64,000 nt of DNA from JANMAT01 sp031359995 (lineage in GTDB: Bacteria > Actinomycetota > Acidimicrobiia > Acidimicrobiales > Ilumatobacteraceae), in NCBI GenBank assembly GCA_031359995.1, contig JANMAT010000213.1:52286-116285 (forward strand). Direction: 5' to 3'. The notes beneath the pieces were generated by a model that saw nothing but the letters and a program-made list of their open reading frames with translations, searched no databases and had not been told where the DNA came from. The first letter of the stretch is position 1; each line of letters opens with the position of its first letter. The translations under genes and the position numbers were made by a program. Positions 40,336 to 48,499 of this stretch are shown here, piece by piece.

Positions 40336-41538
40336 GTGAGCGATCCTGGTCCAGCCGGAGGTTCGAACCCGTTCGAGGGTTTCGGGTTCCTCGGCGACAT
40401 CGCGCGCCTCCTCGGTCAGCAGGGACCACTGAACTGGGACGCCGCTCGCCAGTTCGCGCTCATGCTGGCCACCGAGGGCGCGCCGGAAGCGAACATCGAG
40501 CCCACGACGCGCATCCGCTGGGCCGAGCTCGGCCGCATCGCCGAGCTGCACGTGCAGGGCGCCACCGGGCTCGACCTCACCGTCGGCGGCCGCGCCGTCG
40601 AGGTCGTGGCCACCACTCCCGGCCTCTGGGCCCAGCGCACGCTCGACGCCTACCGGCCCCTGTTCGAGAACCTCGCCGGCGCCCTCCACCGTCCCACCGC
40701 ACCGGGCGACGCCGTCGTGGCGCCCGACGATGCCGATGGCGGGCCCGAGGCCATGCTGTCGGGCCTGTTCCAGATGCTCGGCCCCAGCCTGCTCGGCATG
40801 TCGGCCGGCTCCATGATCGGCCACCTGGCCCGGCGCAACTTCGGCTCGTACGACCTGCCCATCCCGCGGCCCGTCACCCACGAGGTGCTCGTGCTGCCGG
40901 CCAGCGTCACGCGCTTCGCCGACGACTGGAGCCTGCCGGGCGACGAGTTGGCCCTGTGGGTCTGCCTGTCCGAGCTGACGCATCACGCCGTGCTCAACAT
41001 CCCCCACGTGCACCGGGCGCTCGACGATCTCATCGGTCGCTACGTGGCCGCGTTCCGCGCCCAGCCCGACGACCTGATGGACCGGTTCGCGTCGCTCGAG
41101 TCACCCAGTGCCGACCCGGCCGACCTGCAGCGCATGTTCGGTGATCCGCAGGTGCTGCTGGGCGCCATCACCTCGCCCGAGCAGCAGGCGCTGGTACCCC
41201 AGCTCGACGCCCTCATCGCCGTGGTGCTCGGCTACGTCGACCACGTGCTCGATCAGGCCGCCCCGCGCGTCGTGTCGGCCACCACCCGCATCGCCGAGGC
41301 GGTGCGACGCCACCGCACCGATGCCGGTCAGGCCGACCAGTTCGTCGAGAAGCTGTTCGGCCTCTCGCTCAACCGCAGCCAGGTCGAGCGGGGCACCGCC
41401 TTCGTCGAAGGCGTCATCGAACGCACCGGCGGCCCCGACGGCCTGAACCGGCTGTGGCAGGACAACCGCGCCCTGCCTACTCCGGCCGAAGTGGACGCTC
41501 CGGGCCTGTGGCTCGCCCGGCTGGAGTACGACGCTTAG
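40336..41538 (+). CDS. DUF2342/zinc-metalloprotease-like protein with altered HExxH
   Basis: Protein of 400 residues matching the actinobacterial family annotated as zinc-dependent metalloprotease or F420-associated (DUF2342). N-terminal FEGFGFLGDIARLLG, then INxxTRIRWAELGRIAELHV-like sequence near 60, a hydrophobic SLLGMSAGSMIGHLARRNFGSYDLPIP near 155, and the site where relatives have HExxH. Here it reads SELTHH: Ser212-Glu213-Leu-Thr-His216, so the first zinc His is lost. LFGLSLNRSQVERGTAFVEGV is the conserved C-terminal motif. Likely not a working protease, though a nearby His217 might substitute. It overlaps the convergent MFS gene by 62 bp. Confidence 0.78.
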   Translation: MSDPGPAGGSNPFEGFGFLGDIARLLGQQGPLNWDAARQFALMLATEGAPEANIEPTTRIRWAELGRIAELHVQGATGLDLTVGGRAVEVVATTPGLWAQRTLDAYRPLFENLAGALHRPTAPGDAVVAPDDADGGPEAMLSGLFQMLGPSLLGMSAGSMIGHLARRNFGSYDLPIPRPVTHEVLVLPASVTRFADDWSLPGDELALWVCLSELTHHAVLNIPHVHRALDDLIGRYVAAFRAQPDDLMDRFASLESPSADPADLQRMFGDPQVLLGAITSPEQQALVPQLDALIAVVLGYVDHVLDQAAPRVVSATTRIAEAVRRHRTDAGQADQFVEKLFGLSLNRSQVERGTAFVEGVIERTGGPDGLNRLWQDNRALPTPAEVDAPGLWLARLEYDA

Positions 41539-42841
41539 CGGCCGCGACCCGGCGGGCGTTGCGCCGCAGCACCACGGCGTCCATCAACCGACCGAGCGGT
41601 GGCCGCGGCGGTGCGCCCTTCAGGTGCAGGATGCGGATGCCCCCCACGTACCAGAGCACGCCCCAGGCCATGAACAGGGCGCAGCCGAGGAAGCCGAGCC
41701 ACCCCGGCAGGTGGAACACCACGGGCAGGAAGGCGCCGGCCACCCACGCCAGCTGGAAGCGGGTCTCGAACCCGGCGAAGGCCCGGCCCCGGTCGGCATC
41801 GGGCGCGTCGCGCTGCACGATGGCGTCGAAGGCCAGGCGACCCGTGGCCGCGGCCACGGCCACGGCCAGGGTGGCCACCGCGGCCAGCGGTACCGCACCC
41901 GATACGGCGGCGGCCACCGCCAGCACCGCGCCCACGATCATGCCGGCCATGAGCATCAGCTCCTCGCGCAGGCGCTTGCGCAACCGCGGCGCCACCGCGT
42001 TGCCGAGCATGGTGCCGCCGGCGCTGGCGGCGATCATCACGCCGAACCACGCCTTGGCCACGCCGCCGGTGCGCAACCAGAACGCGAGGTGGAACGTCAG
42101 GAAACCGACCGTGGCCCTCAGCCACGACATCGACGTCGCCGCCAGCGAGATGCCACCGGCGCGCAGGGCGGCGCGCTGGTGCAGGGTCTCGCGCTCGCTG
42201 GCGTCGCCCAGCGCGGTGCGCATGTGGCGGGGCAGACCCAGCGCGGCCACGGCCGCGCCGAAGAACACGACGGCCGACAGGGCCACGGTGATCGCCGGTG
42301 ACGCCAGCTGGGCCAGGGCGGCGGGCACCGCGGCCACGAAGCCGCACACACCCGAGATGAGGCCGAGCTTGGCGTTGGCCTCTACCAGCTCGGTCTCGTG
42401 GTGCACCACGGCCGGCACGAGCGCGCTCTTCGACACCGCGTACGCCTTCGAGAGCACGAGGCTCAGCAGGGCGATGGGGAACAGCAGCAGGGTGTCGTAG
42501 TTCGAGATGAGCAGCACACTCAGGATGCCGCGCCCCAACGCCAGCAGGGCCACCGTGGCCCGGCGCCCGCCCGGCGCCCGGTCGATGATCGGGCCGACCA
42601 CGGGAGCGACCACCGAGAACGGGGCCATGGTGAGCAGCAGGAAGAGCACGACCTTGCTGCGGGCCTGCCCCGGATCGGTGCTGAAGAACACCGACCCGGC
42701 CAGCGCCACGGCCATCATGCCGTCACCGGCCGCCATGGCCGCGTGGGTGCGGGCCAGACGGGTGAACGCCGATGCCGCAGGCACGGGCGCGCCACCCGGG
42801 CGCGACCGACCCCCGAACGGTCGCCACCCGGCGTCGCTCAT
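41477..42841 (-). CDS. MFS transporter
   Basis: Major-facilitator membrane protein of 454 residues with about twelve hydrophobic segments. The loop after helix 2 reads VVGPIIDRAPGGRR, the MFS motif A region (G-x3-D-R-x-G-R), and SKSALVPAVV lies in helix 4. The C-terminal 60 residues are basic and cytoplasmic. It most resembles drug- or multi-substrate exporters of Actinobacteria; no substrate can be named. The gene lies just downstream of the pho response regulator on the same strand (38 bp gap) and could be read through from it. ATG without a strong ribosome site. Confidence 0.82.
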   Translation of the reverse strand: MSDAGWRPFGGRSRPGGAPVPAASAFTRLARTHAAMAAGDGMMAVALAGSVFFSTDPGQARSKVVLFLLLTMAPFSVVAPVVGPIIDRAPGGRRATVALLALGRGILSVLLISNYDTLLLFPIALLSLVLSKAYAVSKSALVPAVVHHETELVEANAKLGLISGVCGFVAAVPAALAQLASPAITVALSAVVFFGAAVAALGLPRHMRTALGDASERETLHQRAALRAGGISLAATSMSWLRATVGFLTFHLAFWLRTGGVAKAWFGVMIAASAGGTMLGNAVAPRLRKRLREELMLMAGMIVGAVLAVAAAVSGAVPLAAVATLAVAVAAATGRLAFDAIVQRDAPDADRGRAFAGFETRFQLAWVAGAFLPVVFHLPGWLGFLGCALFMAWGVLWYVGGIRILHLKGAPPRPPLGRLMDAVVLRRNARRVAAAKRRTPAGRATGPERPLRPE

Positions 42842-42879
42842 CGCAGGCCCCTCACGGCGCGGAGCCTAGAGGGCGGCGC

Positions 42880-43578
42880 TCAGCGGCGGGGTGGCTCGTA
42901 CTTGTAGCCGAGCCCGCGGATGGTGACGATGCGGGTCGGGTTGGCCGGATCCTCTTCGATCTTGGCCCGCAGCCGCTTCACGTGGACGTCGAGGGTCTTG
43001 GTGTCGCCCACGTAGTCGTGGCCCCACACGCGGTCGATCAGCAGCTCGCGGGGCATGACCCGGCCGGCGTTGGCCAGCAGCAGGTGGAGCAGGTCGAACT
43101 CCTTCAGCGGCAGGGCGATCTCGTCGCCTCGCACCCACACCTCGTGGCGTTCGGGGTCGAGGCGCACGTCCCCGACGTCGATGGCGCCCAGGCTCACGCA
43201 CTCTTCGTCGTCGCCGGGGCTGCGGCGCAGCACGGCCCGCATGCGGGCCACCAGTTCGCGCAGGCGGTACGGCTTGGTCACGTAGTCGTCGGCGCCGACC
43301 TCGAGGCCGACCACGGTGTCGATCTCGGCCCCCTTGGCCGTGACCATGATGATCGGCACCTTCGACTTGGTGCGGATCTGGCGACACACGTCGATGCCCG
43401 ACATCTTGGGCAGCATCACGTCGAGCAGCACGAGGTCGGGCTTGTGCAGATCGAACGCGATGAGCGCGTCGACGCCGTCGCGGGCGATGGCGACGGCGAA
43501 TCCTTCGCGTCGGAGGCCGATGGTGCGCGCCTCGATGAACGACTCTTCGTCTTCGACGACGAGCACGGTCTGGGACAT
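42880..43578 (-). CDS. Pho response regulator (PhoP/RegX3-like, OmpR family)
   Basis: Two-domain regulator of 232 residues. Receiver: acidic pair Asp10 with its neighbour, phospho-acceptor Asp53 in LVLLDVMLPKMSG, Thr in IIMVTAKG and Lys in DDYVTKPYRL. DNA-binding winged helix from about 130: LPLKEFDLLHLLLANAGRVMPRELLIDRVWG and the recognition helix TLDVHVKRLRAKIEEDP. It follows the sensor gene after 2 bp, last of the pst-pho operon. By context it should bind the GTTCACC repeats upstream of pstS and ppk when phosphate is scarce. Confidence 0.93.
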   Translation of the reverse strand: MSQTVLVVEDEESFIEARTIGLRREGFAVAIARDGVDALIAFDLHKPDLVLLDVMLPKMSGIDVCRQIRTKSKVPIIMVTAKGAEIDTVVGLEVGADDYVTKPYRLRELVARMRAVLRRSPGDDEECVSLGAIDVGDVRLDPERHEVWVRGDEIALPLKEFDLLHLLLANAGRVMPRELLIDRVWGHDYVGDTKTLDVHVKRLRAKIEEDPANPTRIVTIRGLGYKYEPPRR

Positions 43579-43580
43579 GG

Positions 43581-44846
43581 TCAGGCGACCTCTCCGATGG
43601 CGGGGGTGATGGCCGGGGCGGCCGTAGGGGTGGGAACGGGGATGGCCAGGGTGAAGGCGGAGCCGACGCCCTCTTGCGATTCGACCGTCACCGAGCCGCC
43701 GTGGTTGGTGGCCACGTGGCGCACGATGGCCAGGCCGAGGCCGGTGCCACCGGTCTCGCGGCTGCGGGCACGGTCGACGCGGTAGAAGCGCTCGAAGATG
43801 CGGTCGAGGTCGGCCGGGGGAATGCCCACGCCGTGGTCGCGCACGGTGACGGCGACCTTGTCGTCGACCAGCCCGGCGTGGACCTCGACGGTGGAGCCCG
43901 ACTCGGAGTACTTCACCGCGTTGTCGACCAGGTTCGTGACGGCCGAGACGAGCTGGCGCCGGTCGCCGGTGGTCCGCAGAGCCCGGCCCCGGTCGCCCAC
44001 GTCGACGCGGATGCCGCGGTGCTCGGCGGCGGCGCGGACGCGATCGACGGCTTCGGCGATGACCACGCCGATGACGACATCCTCCTTGCGGGCGCCCTCG
44101 ACCTCGAGCCGCGACAGCTCGAGCAGATCGTCGATGGTGCGCGACACGCGGTGGGCCTCGACGACGATCTTGCTCGACAGGCGGTCGACCACGTGGGCGT
44201 CGCGCTCGCCTTGGAGCGTCTCGGCCAGCAGGGCCAGGCCACCCACAGGCGTGCGCAGCTCATGGCTGATGTTGGCCACGAAGTCGGTGCGCATCGACTC
44301 CAACCGCACCCGGTCGGTCACGTCCTCCACCGTGATCACGGCGGCGTGGTCCTTCGGCAGCATCGTCGACGGTGTCGACGTCACCACGACCGGGAAGGAC
44401 CGGATGAACACGGTCCGACGAGGTGGCCCGTAGATCTCGAGCTGCTGACGCCGGGCGTGGCCCTGAGCGGCCGAGGCCACGTGCTCGGCGACCGCTTCAT
44501 CGACGAGGGCGTCGGCGTGGCGGGCGCCGACGATCGCCTGGGCGGCGCGCGAGCGCAGCACGACGGCGCCGGTGTCGTCCACCACCACCACGCCCAACGG
44601 CAGCGCGTCGAGGGCGGCGCGCAGCGTGGCCGCGTTCCACCGGGCCGCTTCCAGGTCGGCGCGGTCGGCCGCGGCGGCCCGCTCGATGACCGACAGCGCC
44701 GAGGTGGGCACCGTGGGTTCGGCGCTGGTGACGCGCAAGCGGTTGCCGACGGCCACGACCTGTCGGCTCAGTCGGCGCCGGCCCCACCTCCAGCTCGCAG
44801 CACCGGCGAGGACGGCCGCCGCGAGCGCGGCGAGCAGGGTGGTCAC
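43581..44846 (-). CDS. Phosphate sensor histidine kinase (SenX3/PhoR-like)
   Basis: Membrane histidine kinase of 421 residues. One N-terminal helix (LLAALAAAVLAGAASW), a PAS domain (LDALPLGVVVVDDTGAVVLRS, about 80-190), the phospho-acceptor box FVANISHELRTPVGGL near residue 200, then N box LVDNAVKYSESG, G1 VRDHGVGIP, F box FERFYRVDRAR and G2 GGTGLGLAIV. A single helix with no large outer domain is typical of SenX3/PhoR, which sense phosphate through PhoU and the Pst transporter. GTG start overlapping the phoU stop (GTGA). Confidence 0.93.
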   Translation of the reverse strand: MTTLLAALAAAVLAGAASWRWGRRRLSRQVVAVGNRLRVTSAEPTVPTSALSVIERAAAADRADLEAARWNAATLRAALDALPLGVVVVDDTGAVVLRSRAAQAIVGARHADALVDEAVAEHVASAAQGHARRQQLEIYGPPRRTVFIRSFPVVVTSTPSTMLPKDHAAVITVEDVTDRVRLESMRTDFVANISHELRTPVGGLALLAETLQGERDAHVVDRLSSKIVVEAHRVSRTIDDLLELSRLEVEGARKEDVVIGVVIAEAVDRVRAAAEHRGIRVDVGDRGRALRTTGDRRQLVSAVTNLVDNAVKYSESGSTVEVHAGLVDDKVAVTVRDHGVGIPPADLDRIFERFYRVDRARSRETGGTGLGLAIVRHVATNHGGSVTVESQEGVGSAFTLAIPVPTPTAAPAITPAIGEVA

Positions 44847-45562
44847 AGGCCCTCCGCGTCCTCCGCGGCGAGCTGGCGGCGCACGCCGAGGCGGGCCGCT
44901 CCCGTGTGCTCGGGGAGCCAGCCGGTGACCATGTAGCGCACGCGCTGGCCGACGTTGACGGCGTGATCACCGATGCGCTCGTAGAACCGGCACACCACGG
45001 CCAGCTGCACGGCGACCTGCAGGTCGACCCGACCGGCGGCATGGCTCTCGAAGATGGCCTGGATGAACTCACGCTGGAGGTCGTCGAGCAGGTTGTCCAT
45101 GTCGTCGATGGCGGCGGCGAGGGCGGCATCGTTGTCGGTGTAGGCGTCGATGGCCGAGGTGAACAGGTGCTGGGCCTGGTCGCTCATCCGCCGGATGATG
45201 CCGCGCAGCTTGGGATCGAGCTCGTGGCCGTGGATGCGCCGCGCCGCCTTGCAGATGTTGACGACGAGATCGGCCGAACGCTCGATCTCGCCCACGATCT
45301 TCAGCGCCGCCACGATGACCCGCAGGTCGCGCGCCACGGGCTGCTGCAACGCGAGCAGCTGGTAGCAGCGCTCCTCGAGCTCCAACGAGCGGGCGTCGAG
45401 CTCGTCGTCGCCCATGATCACGTAGTCGGCACCTTCGAGGTCGCCGTCGAGCAGGATCGTGGTCCCGCGGGGGATCACCTCCACCACCGACGAGGCCATG
45501 CGGACGATCTCCTCGCGGACGAGGTCGATCTCCTGGTGGTAGCTACGGCGGGTCTCGGTCAT
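44843..45562 (-). CDS. phoU: Phosphate-transport regulator PhoU
   Basis: Peripheral adaptor that links the Pst transporter to the kinase and represses the regulon when phosphate is plentiful. The 239-residue protein consists of two three-helix PhoU repeats; metal-binding E/DxxxD motifs appear in ERSADLVVNI near residue 100 and in FYERIGDHAVNVGQRV near 195. QQPVARDLRVIVAALKIVGEIERSAD is the best-known segment. Its ATG overlaps the pstB stop and its TGA overlaps the kinase GTG, so the order pstB-phoU-kinase is tightly coupled. Confidence 0.96.
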   Translation of the reverse strand: MTETRRSYHQEIDLVREEIVRMASSVVEVIPRGTTILLDGDLEGADYVIMGDDELDARSLELEERCYQLLALQQPVARDLRVIVAALKIVGEIERSADLVVNICKAARRIHGHELDPKLRGIIRRMSDQAQHLFTSAIDAYTDNDAALAAAIDDMDNLLDDLQREFIQAIFESHAAGRVDLQVAVQLAVVCRFYERIGDHAVNVGQRVRYMVTGWLPEHTGAARLGVRRQLAAEDAEGL

Positions 45563-46491
45563 CCGAACCGTCCGGTCACGTAGTTCTCCGTGCGCTGATC
45601 GCCCGGGTTGGAGAAGATCTTCTGGGTGTTGTCGAACTCCACGAGCACGCCGGTGCGGCGGTCCCCCGCATCGCTCACCTCGGCGGTGAAGAACGCGGTG
45701 CGATCGCTGGCGCGGGCGGCCTGCTGCATGTTGTGGGTCACGATGACGATCGTGTACTTCTGCTTGAGCTCCTGCATCAGGTCCTCCACCCGGGCGGTGG
45801 CGATGGGGTCGAGCGCCGAGCACGGCTCGTCCATGAGCACGACCTCGGGCTCCACCGCGATGGTACGGGCGATGCACAGCCGCTGCTGCTGGCCACCCGA
45901 CATGCCGAGGGCCGACGACTTCAGCCGGTCCTTCACCTCGTCCCACAGGGCCGCGCTCTTCAACGACTTCTCGACGATGTCGTCGAGCTCGCTGCGCTTG
46001 CGCACCCCGTTCACCTTGGGGCCGAAGGCGACGTTGTCGTAGATGCTCTTGGGGAACGGGTTCGGCTTCTGGAACACCATGCCGATGTGGCGGCGCACCG
46101 CGGTGGCCGACACATCGGGGCCGTACAGGTCGGCGCCGTGGTAGAGCACCTTGCCCTCCACCCGGGCCGAGCTCACCAGGTCGTTCATCCGGTTGAGGCA
46201 CCGCAGCACCGTGGTCTTGCCACAGCCCGACGGTCCGATGAACGCGGTGATCTGCTTCCGCTTGATCTCGATGTTCACGTCGCGCACGGCCCGGAACGCG
46301 CCGTAGTAGACGTGCAGATCGCGGATGTCGAACACGATCGACGCCCCGGCCGGGTCGGAGTCGGCCGGGCGCGCCGTGGCGACCGGTCGCGACACCAGGG
46401 TCGCCGCGCTCGACGTGTCGTGGGCGGTGTCGTCAGGCGGCATCGCGGAATCCTCCGAGGGGGAACGGCTGTCGTCGGTGGCCATGGTCAC
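45559..46491 (-). CDS. pstB: Phosphate ABC transporter ATPase PstB
   Basis: ATP-hydrolysing subunit of the high-affinity phosphate importer. Walker A is FIGPSGCGKTTVLR, signature MSGGQQQRLCIAR, Walker B VVLMDEPCSALDP and the switch IVIVTHNM. The core (from FDIRDLHVYYGAFRAV) matches PstB, but about 50 extra N-terminal residues rich in Asp, Ser, Thr and Ala precede it. The GTG at 46491 overlaps the pstA stop (GTGA) and has AAGG 6 nt upstream; an ATG 6 bp further in is equally possible. The protein is 310 residues from the GTG. Confidence 0.96.
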   Translation of the reverse strand: MTMATDDSRSPSEDSAMPPDDTAHDTSSAATLVSRPVATARPADSDPAGASIVFDIRDLHVYYGAFRAVRDVNIEIKRKQITAFIGPSGCGKTTVLRCLNRMNDLVSSARVEGKVLYHGADLYGPDVSATAVRRHIGMVFQKPNPFPKSIYDNVAFGPKVNGVRKRSELDDIVEKSLKSAALWDEVKDRLKSSALGMSGGQQQRLCIARTIAVEPEVVLMDEPCSALDPIATARVEDLMQELKQKYTIVIVTHNMQQAARASDRTAFFTAEVSDAGDRRTGVLVEFDNTQKIFSNPGDQRTENYVTGRFG

Positions 46492-47381
46492 CGAGCCTTG
46501 CGCAAGGGATCGAAACGGGCAACGAGCACCCGGGAGATGAGCGTGAGCAGGAAGGCGATGAGCACCAGCGTGAGCGCGGCACCCCAGGCCCGGGCCTGGG
46601 CGCCCTCGAACGGTTGCGACGCGTTGGCGAAGATCTGCGTCGACAGCGCCGTGTTCGGCCCGCTGAAGATGTTCTTGTTGATCTTGGTGACGGTGAGGAT
46701 GGTGAACAGCAGCGGCGCCGTCTCCCCCGCGGCACGGGCCACGGCCAGCAGCACGCCACTCGAGATGCCGGGCAACGCCGCGGGCAGCACGACCGTGAGG
46801 ATGGTGCGGGCTTTGCTCGCGCCGAGGGCCAGGCTGGCCTCGCGCAGGTAGTCGGGCACCAGGCGCAGCATCTCCTCGGTGGAGCGGATCACCACCGGCA
46901 GCATGAGGCAGGCCAGCGCCATCGACCCGGCGAAGCCGCTGAAGGGATCCTTGCCGGCGTGCAGGATGTAGATCGTGTAGATGAACAGGCCCATCACGAT
47001 CGACGGCACACCGGTCATCACGTTGGACAGGAAGCGCAGCAGTTGCGCAACCCGGGTCTGCTTGCCGTACTCGTGCAGGTACACCGCACCGAGCACGCCC
47101 AACGGGATCGCCATCAACGACGCCATGCCGGTCATGAGCAGCGTGCCCACCACGGCGGGGCCCATGCCCGGGCCCTTGCGGCGCACGGTCGGGATGTCCT
47201 TGGTGAGGAACGACCACGACAGCGACTTGCCGCCCTTGGCGATGACGGTGCCGAGCACGGCCACGATGGGCAGCAGCACCAGCAGCACGGCGACCACGAT
47301 GAGCGCGGTGGCCAGCCCGTTGCGGACCGTGCGGGCCGAGCGTCGCGGCCGCAGATCGGGGGTCAGGGTGGTGGTGGCCAT
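46488..47381 (-). CDS. pstA: Phosphate ABC transporter permease PstA
   Basis: Membrane subunit of the phosphate importer, 297 residues, six helices. ATALIVVAVLLVLLPIVAVLGTVIAKGG is the first; the EAA loop that contacts PstB is LREASLALGASKARTILTVVLPAALPGI near residue 180, followed by LLAVARAAGETAPLLFT, the PstA-specific ARAxGETAPL motif. The ATG shares one base with the pstC stop (TGATG). Confidence 0.96.
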   Translation of the reverse strand: MATTTLTPDLRPRRSARTVRNGLATALIVVAVLLVLLPIVAVLGTVIAKGGKSLSWSFLTKDIPTVRRKGPGMGPAVVGTLLMTGMASLMAIPLGVLGAVYLHEYGKQTRVAQLLRFLSNVMTGVPSIVMGLFIYTIYILHAGKDPFSGFAGSMALACLMLPVVIRSTEEMLRLVPDYLREASLALGASKARTILTVVLPAALPGISSGVLLAVARAAGETAPLLFTILTVTKINKNIFSGPNTALSTQIFANASQPFEGAQARAWGAALTLVLIAFLLTLISRVLVARFDPLRKAR

Positions 47382-48364
47382 CAGACGGTGCCCCGGCTCC
47401 GCTTGATGGACCGCTGCACCAGGCTGGTGGCGGCCACGTTGACCAGGACGGTGAGGGCGAACAGCACCACACCGCACCCGATGAGGGCGGCCCGCTTCAG
47501 CCCTTCGGCGTCACCGAACTCGTTGGCGATGACCGCCGGCAGCGAATCGCCGCTGGAGAACAGGTGGGCGGTGACCTGGGCGCTGGAGCCGATCACCAGG
47601 GCCACGGCGATGGTCTCGCCCATGGCCCGGCCGAGGCCGAGCGTGACGGCACCCACGAGGCCGCCCTTGCTGTGGGGGAACACCGAACCGCGGATCATCT
47701 CCCAGCGGGTGGCGCCCAGCGCGAGGGCCGCCTCCTTCTCCGACGCCGGCGTCGTGGCGAACACCTCGCGGGCCAGGCTCGAGATGATCGGGGTGATCAT
47801 GATGGCCAGGATCACCCCGGCGGTGAAGAACGACTTTCCGCTCACCGGCTTGTCGAAGAGCCGGCCGACGAGCGGGATCCAGCTCAGCGCACTCGACATC
47901 TTGCCGTAGAAGGTGCCCGCCGGCTTGTTCAGCACGAGCACCCCCCACAGACCGAACACGACCGACGGGATGACGGCGAGCAGGTCCATCACGTACACGA
48001 CCGGCTTGCGCAACCAGGCCGGCGCGACGTCGGTCACGAACAGGGCGACGCCGACGCTGACGGGCACCGACAACACGAGCGCCAGGGTGGCAGTCACGAC
48101 GGTGCCGAACACGAACCCGAGCGCGCCGTACTTGTCGTCGGCGGGCGCCCACCGCTTGGTGAACAGGAACTCACCCGGACGGTCGCGGAAGATCGGCCAC
48201 GCCTCGCGCGTGGTCGAGAAGGCGATCAGGACCAGGATGGCCAGCACCGAGAAGCCGGCGACCAGGGCGACGATCGCGAAGGTGCGGTCACCGGCCGATC
48301 GCTTGCCGCTGATCTGCGCGGCCATCGGGCTGGACCCGGGCTGGGTGGTGGAGATGACGCTCAT
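47381..48364 (-). CDS. pstC: Phosphate ABC transporter permease PstC
   Basis: Partner permease of PstA, 327 residues. VALVAGFSVLAILVLIAFSTTREAWP is the first helix, LLAVIPSVVFGLWG the central one, and the EAA loop reads EKEAALALGATRWEMIRGSVFPHSKGGLVGA; GLGRAMGETIAVALVIG carries the conserved GRAxGET motif. The gene starts 135 bp after pstS, across a hairpin and tandem repeats, and has one GTTCACC motif upstream, so it may have its own weak promoter as well as read-through from pstS. Confidence 0.96.
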   Translation of the reverse strand: MSVISTTQPGSSPMAAQISGKRSAGDRTFAIVALVAGFSVLAILVLIAFSTTREAWPIFRDRPGEFLFTKRWAPADDKYGALGFVFGTVVTATLALVLSVPVSVGVALFVTDVAPAWLRKPVVYVMDLLAVIPSVVFGLWGVLVLNKPAGTFYGKMSSALSWIPLVGRLFDKPVSGKSFFTAGVILAIMITPIISSLAREVFATTPASEKEAALALGATRWEMIRGSVFPHSKGGLVGAVTLGLGRAMGETIAVALVIGSSAQVTAHLFSSGDSLPAVIANEFGDAEGLKRAALIGCGVVLFALTVLVNVAATSLVQRSIKRSRGTV

Positions 48365-48384
48365 TGGTCAGTCGAACCTTGTCG

Positions 48385-48414
48385 CCAGATCGAGGGTGGC
48401 CAGATCGAGGGTGG
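48385..48414. repeat. Tandem 15-bp repeat upstream of pstC
   Basis: CCAGATCGAGGGTGG occurs twice without a gap (48385-48399 and 48400-48414) and is followed by a degenerate third copy (TCGGATCGGGGTG). It lies in the pstC leader. It may be a recent duplication or a binding site; a lone GGTGAAC (48424-48430, GTTCACC on the coding strand) adjoins it. Confidence 0.6.
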
Positions 48415-48439
48415 TCGGATCGGGGTGAACCGAACGAGT

Positions 48440-48473
48440 ATGGCCGAGCCAGCGGTGTCGCCGGCCCGGCCAT
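48440..48473 (-). terminator. Hairpin between pstS and pstC (attenuator candidate)
   Basis: Arms ATGGCCG (48440-48446) and CGGCCAT (48467-48473) pair, with further GCC/GGC pairing inside. It sits about 27 bp beyond the pstS stop. There is no T tract. Such a structure would let the binding protein be made in excess over the permeases, as is usual in pst operons. Confidence 0.45.
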
Positions 48474-48499
48474 CTTCGCTCGTGGGGGAGATGCCTGCG

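Noticed and set aside
40360..40370. GGTTCGAACCC, which looks like a tRNA T-arm.
   Set aside because: No acceptor stem, anticodon or D arm can be drawn around it, and it lies inside the DUF2342 coding sequence.
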